Assembly: GCF_900110955.1 (NCBI RefSeq)
Contig: NZ_FOFR01000010.1
Location: 1 to 64,000, forward strand
DNA: 64,000 bases
Reading direction: 5' to 3'
Origin: Lentzea xinjiangensis
GTDB lineage: Bacteria; Actinomycetota; Actinomycetes; Mycobacteriales; Pseudonocardiaceae
Shown here piece by piece: positions 60,617-64,000 of this stretch (position 1 is the first letter of the stretch; each line of letters opens with the position of its first letter). The position numbers and the translations under genes were made by a program. The notes beneath the pieces were generated by a model. It was not told where the DNA came from. It ran no database searches and saw only the letters and a program-made list of their open reading frames with translations.

Positions 60617-60669
60617 GACGTCAGGCTATGCAATCCCGCTGTTCATCTTCGTGCGCTAGAACCACTGGC

Positions 60670-61278
60670 GTGTCGGTCGACGCCTACTGCGAACGCCTCG
60701 GACCGGGCCTGTGGGCCGAGCCGCTCAACGCGCTGACGAACCTCGCGTTCCTCGTCGCGGCGTTGCTGCTGCTCAGGAGGCAGACCCCGGCCAGCCTGAG
60801 AGCGCTCCCGGTCCTGCTGGCGCTGGTCGGCCTCGCGAGCCTGAGCTTCCACACGTTCGCGACGGCGCTGACCGGTGCCCTCGACAGCGCGTTCATCGCG
60901 GTGTTCGTCCTGTACTACGTGGTGGTGTTCGCGCACCACTACCGGGGGATCCGCTGGTCACGGGCCTGGCTGGCGGCACCGGCGTTCGTCGTGTCCGCCG
61001 TCGCGGTGGGGCTGCTCGTGCGGGTCGGTCCGGGCATCTACCTGCCCGCGCTGCTCGCCCTGCTGGTCCTCGCGCCGCTCGCCGGCCGCGACTGGGCGTG
61101 GTTCGCGGGCGCGGCCGGGGTGTTCGCCGTCTCGCTCACGCTCAGGACGCTCGACGAACCGCTGTGCGGCAGCATCCCGAGCGGCACGCACTTCCTCTGG
61201 CACGTCCTCAACGCCGTCACGCTGTGGCTCGTGTCGGAGGCGGTCATTCGACGTGCGCGGGCAGCTTCCCGTTCTTGA
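60670..61278 (+). CDS. Ceramidase-like integral membrane protein
   Basis: A 202-residue protein with about six hydrophobic segments, of the alkaline ceramidase (PF05875-like) fold. It opens with YCERLGPGLWAEPLNALTNL, and has the His-containing motifs ASLSFHTFAT and GTHFLWHVLNAVTLWL, plus an Asp in ALDSAFIA, that would coordinate zinc. It may hydrolyse amide-linked lipids. GTG 60670 opens the frame. The 3' end overlaps the convergent DUF2252 gene by 35 bases. Confidence 0.82.
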   Translation: MSVDAYCERLGPGLWAEPLNALTNLAFLVAALLLLRRQTPASLRALPVLLALVGLASLSFHTFATALTGALDSAFIAVFVLYYVVVFAHHYRGIRWSRAWLAAPAFVVSAVAVGLLVRVGPGIYLPALLALLVLAPLAGRDWAWFAGAAGVFAVSLTLRTLDEPLCGSIPSGTHFLWHVLNAVTLWLVSEAVIRRARAASRS

Positions 61279-62632
61279 CGAGGCGGACGAGCTCGGCGTG
61301 GTCGGCCTCGGTCCGGTCGGCGTAGCCGAACGCGTACTTGGCGAACGCCTCGTCGAGGTCCTCGCCGCAGCCGTTCTGGAAGTAGCCCGCGAGCAGGCGC
61401 GGGTCGAGTGACCGGGTGTGGGCGCGGGCCAGCAGCGCGCCCGCGAACCGGCCGTAGTCGTCGAGGTCGTCGCGCTTGAGCGTGGTCGGGTCGATCTGGC
61501 CCTTGCGGTTGCGGAACTGCCGCACGATGAACGGACGGCCCTCGATCGTCGTCCAGCCCAGCAGGATGTCCGTCTCCGCCTGCACGAGCCGCGCGCCGTG
61601 CACGATCCGCTTGCCATCGTGCTTGGGCGGGTCGACGTCCAGGAACGGCTGCAGCGCCGACGCGCGCGCTTGCTTGGCCTGCAGCACCAGCGCCTCGTCA
61701 CCGTTGCCGTGCAGCAGGACCAGGTAGTTGCGCAGGCCGACGCTGCCGGTGCCGACCACGCGGAACGCCACGTCCGAGACGCCGTAGCGCATGATCAGGT
61801 TGCGCCGCGACTCGCGCAGGCTGTCCACGTAGGACGGCAGCGCGGAGATCACCGCCTCCTGGGTCTCCTGCGTGACGTCCGTGAAGGTCGGCGGGTTGGT
61901 GATGAACCGCCACTTCTCGCCGTCGTGCGTGGTCCACTTCGCGGCGAAGCGGGCGCTGGTGTTCTTGCGCGACTTCTCCGCGGCCTTGGAGAAGTCGTTG
62001 AGCAGGTCGTCGGCCTTGACCTGCGAGAGCGTGGACTCGTCGCCCAGCGCGGACCACGAGTCCATGAACGGGATCTCGGCGAGGTGCTGGATCACGGTGC
62101 GGTACGCCCGCACGGCGTCCTCGGCGGCGTCACGGCACCCCTTGTCCGACACGCCGCCGACCCGGCCGGCGAGCACCAGCGAGGCGACGAGCCGCTTGAG
62201 GTCCCACTCCCACGGTCCGGGCAGCGTCTCGTCGAAGTCGTTGATGTCCATGACGATCTGGCCCTCGGCCGTGCCGTAGAGACCGAAGTTCGCCGCGTGC
62301 GCGTCACCGCAGAGCTGGGCGTGCAGGCCGGTCGCGCACCCGGCGGCGAGATCGCCCGCCTGGAGGCCGGCGGCGCCGCGGAAGAACGCGAACGGGTTGG
62401 CGAGCATCCGCCCGATCCGCAACGGGACCAGGTGCTCGAGCCTGTCCTCGTTGCTCGCGTGCACGTACTGCTCGACCGACGGCCGGTCCTGCGCGAGCGA
62501 GACGGCCCGGTGCGCCTTGAAGTCCACCGAGGACCGCAGGGCACGCCCCCGCGCGTAGACCTCCTCCGGCGCGGTCCACCTGCCCAGCGCCGCGGCGGCT
62601 TCAGCTCGCACCCGTTCACCCATAGGGGTCAT
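61244..62632 (-). CDS. DUF2252 protein (kinase-like fold)
   Basis: A 462-residue DUF2252 protein. Characteristic pieces are RMLANPFAFFRGAAGLQAGD, CGDAHAANFGLYGTAEGQIV, INDFDETLPGPWEWDLKRL, VGTGSVGLRNYLVLLHGN and YADRTEADHAELVRLVKNG. The GDAHxxNFG and NDFDE motifs recall aminoglycoside-phosphotransferase-like kinases, so a small-molecule kinase is plausible; substrate unknown. ATG 62632 was taken; ATG 62623 is equally possible, and neither has a clear ribosome binding site. Confidence 0.88.
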   Translation of the reverse strand: MTPMGERVRAEAAAALGRWTAPEEVYARGRALRSSVDFKAHRAVSLAQDRPSVEQYVHASNEDRLEHLVPLRIGRMLANPFAFFRGAAGLQAGDLAAGCATGLHAQLCGDAHAANFGLYGTAEGQIVMDINDFDETLPGPWEWDLKRLVASLVLAGRVGGVSDKGCRDAAEDAVRAYRTVIQHLAEIPFMDSWSALGDESTLSQVKADDLLNDFSKAAEKSRKNTSARFAAKWTTHDGEKWRFITNPPTFTDVTQETQEAVISALPSYVDSLRESRRNLIMRYGVSDVAFRVVGTGSVGLRNYLVLLHGNGDEALVLQAKQARASALQPFLDVDPPKHDGKRIVHGARLVQAETDILLGWTTIEGRPFIVRQFRNRKGQIDPTTLKRDDLDDYGRFAGALLARAHTRSLDPRLLAGYFQNGCGEDLDEAFAKYAFGYADRTEADHAELVRLVKNGKLPAHVE

Positions 62633-62697
62633 GATGCCCGCGGCGGACGAACCAAGGGGCTCGTCCGCCGCATTTGTGACCTGGGTCGATGCGGAAA

Positions 62698-63948
62698 TCA
62701 CCCCAAACCGGGACGAACGACCTCCGCGATCGCCCGCACGCCCAGGTCGATCTCGTCCCGGGTGATGACCAGCGGGGGAGCGACGCGCAGCGTGGACGCG
62801 TGCGTCTCCTTGCACAGCACCCCGCGGGCCGAGAGCGCCTCGGAGGCGGCACGACCCACCGGGCCGCCGGGTGCGATCTCGACGCCGGCCCACAGCCCGC
62901 GTCCGCGCACCTCGGCCACACCGGCCCCGACGAGGTTGTTCAGCTCGGCGTGCAGGTGGGCGCCCAGTTCGCGGGAGCGCTCCTGGAACTCGCCGGTCTC
63001 CAGCAGCCGCACGACCGCGCGGCCGACGGCGCACGCCAGCGGGTTGCCGCCGAACGTCGACCCGTGCTCGCCCGGCTTCAGCACGCCCAGCACCGCGCGT
63101 GAGCCGACCACGGCGGACACCGGCAGGATGCCGCCGCCCAGCGCCTTGCCCAGCGTGTAGAGGTCGGCGCGCACACCCTCGTGGTCGAGCGCGAACAGCT
63201 CGCCGGTGCGCCCGAGACCGGACTGGATCTCGTCAGCGATCATCAGGACGTTGTGCTCGTCGCACAGGCGGCGGATCCCGGCCAGGTACCCGGCGGGCGG
63301 CACGACGACGCCGGCCTCGCCCTGGATCGGCTCGATCAGCACGGCGGCCGTGCGCGCCGAGAGCGCGGACTCGACCTCGTCGAGGCGGCCGTACTTCACG
63401 ACCTTGAATCCGGGGGTGAACGGGCCGAAGTCGTTGCGCGCGGTCTCGTCGGTCGAGAAGGACACGATCGTGGTGGTGCGGCCGTGGAAGTTCGATCCGG
63501 CCACGATGATCTCGGCCGTGCCCTCCGGCACGCCCTTGACCCGGTAGGCCCACTTGCGGGCGACCTTGATCGCGGACTCCACGGCCTCGGCGCCGGAGTT
63601 CATCGCGAGCACCACCTCGGTGCCGGTCAGCGCCGCCAGCTCGCGGCAGAACAGGCCGAACTGGTCGTGGTGGAACGCGCGGCTGGTCAGCGTCACACGG
63701 CCGAGCTGCTCGACGGCGGCGGCCACGAGGGCGGGGTGGCGGTGCCCGAAGTTGAGCGACGAGTAGCCCGACAGGAAGTCCAGGTAGCGACGGCCTTCGA
63801 CGTCGGTGACCCACGCGCCCTCGCCGTGCGAGATGACCACCGGCAGCGGGTGGTAGTTGTGGGTGCTCCACTCTTCGTCCAGGGCGACGTAGTCGGCGCC
63901 GGTGAGCTTCCTGGGTCCCGCGGTGTGGTGGGCAGCGATGGCGGTCAT
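62698..63948 (-). CDS. rocD: Ornithine aminotransferase
   Basis: A 416-residue PLP-dependent class III aminotransferase that converts ornithine and 2-oxoglutarate to glutamate semialdehyde and glutamate. K268 (LYTLGKALGGG) binds PLP. Other motifs: LTSRAFHHDQFGLFCREL, MNSGAEAVESAIKVARKW, IEPIQGEAGVVVPPAGYL and IADEIQSGLGRTGELFALD. It serves arginine catabolism. The ATG at 63948 is near the window edge; any operon partner upstream is not visible. Confidence 0.92.
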   Translation of the reverse strand: MTAIAAHHTAGPRKLTGADYVALDEEWSTHNYHPLPVVISHGEGAWVTDVEGRRYLDFLSGYSSLNFGHRHPALVAAAVEQLGRVTLTSRAFHHDQFGLFCRELAALTGTEVVLAMNSGAEAVESAIKVARKWAYRVKGVPEGTAEIIVAGSNFHGRTTTIVSFSTDETARNDFGPFTPGFKVVKYGRLDEVESALSARTAAVLIEPIQGEAGVVVPPAGYLAGIRRLCDEHNVLMIADEIQSGLGRTGELFALDHEGVRADLYTLGKALGGGILPVSAVVGSRAVLGVLKPGEHGSTFGGNPLACAVGRAVVRLLETGEFQERSRELGAHLHAELNNLVGAGVAEVRGRGLWAGVEIAPGGPVGRAASEALSARGVLCKETHASTLRVAPPLVITRDEIDLGVRAIAEVVRPGLG

Positions 63949-64000
63949 CCTCCAAGGCTAGGTGCGTGGACAAGCGAATTCAGCCGTCAACCGTTGCGTG

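Noticed and set aside
1..64000. CRISPR array, tRNA genes, insertion sequences or prophage
   Set aside because: No regularly spaced repeats, cloverleaf-type sequences, transposase/integrase or phage structural proteins were recognised.

Overview
The window is GC-rich DNA from a filamentous actinomycete. An SsgA-like sporulation gene, very high GC at third codon positions, GTG starts, leaderless-looking genes and the coproporphyrin-dependent haem genes point to Actinobacteria. Individual proteins suggest family Pseudonocardiaceae (Lentzea, Saccharothrix or Actinosynnema type); that family-level guess is an inference from remembered protein similarity.

Layout. 1-392: end of an rRNA operon (23S 3' end, 5S, terminator). 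490-5390: small metabolic and regulatory genes, including a tubby/LURP-like gene broken by an in-frame TAG. 5641-11892: a tightly overlapped four-gene cassette of two Rad50/SMC-like ATPases, one Mre11-like phosphoesterase and one unknown small protein. 12012-19628: secreted inhibitor, two DUF72 paralogues, arylamine N-acetyltransferase, secreted GH5 glycosidase, a PadR/FAD-monooxygenase pair (the monooxygenase also has an in-frame TAG), a VapBC toxin-antitoxin pair and a CPBP membrane protein. 20214-28657: fadB-fadA, an ABA4-like membrane pair with divergent MerR, three copies of a palindromic repeat around a truncated methyltransferase, RNase D and a response regulator. 28912-33887: dipeptidase, DUF3000, hemE-hemY-hemQ. 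33891-40835: secreted subtilisin, then an operon of three membrane proteins with Cys/Ser/Gly-rich tails followed by a DUF692 (MNIO) enzyme and a small partner. 41095-49001: msrB, asparaginase/GntR, SsgA-like protein, an acyl-CoA dehydrogenase operon with divergent TetR, and a LigD-type polymerase. 49033-53060: a NACHT NTPase, two small genes and a 21-codon ORF with eight cysteines. 53075-64000: lipoprotein hydrolase, EamA exporter, DNA ligase with a RibD-like reductase, zapE, a decayed ABC-F gene, ceramidase-like protein, DUF2252 and ornithine aminotransferase.

How the genes work together. fadB-fadA encode beta-oxidation. hemE-hemY-hemQ encode three steps from uroporphyrinogen towards haem through coproporphyrin. 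The three acd/maoC genes form a TetR-controlled acyl-CoA catabolic unit. The separately encoded LigD polymerase and ligase proteins suggest NHEJ-type repair. The most interesting loci are (i) the MNIO plus Cys-rich-tail membrane protein operon, a plausible peptide-modification system; (ii) the 21-aa Cys-rich mini-protein with a strong ribosome binding site and its own hairpin; (iii) the double-ATPase/nuclease cassette; and (iv) the NACHT gene. At least four genes are broken (two amber codons, one truncation, one multiply deleted ABC-F gene), so the region shows visible gene decay. No tRNA, CRISPR array, insertion sequence or phage gene was found.
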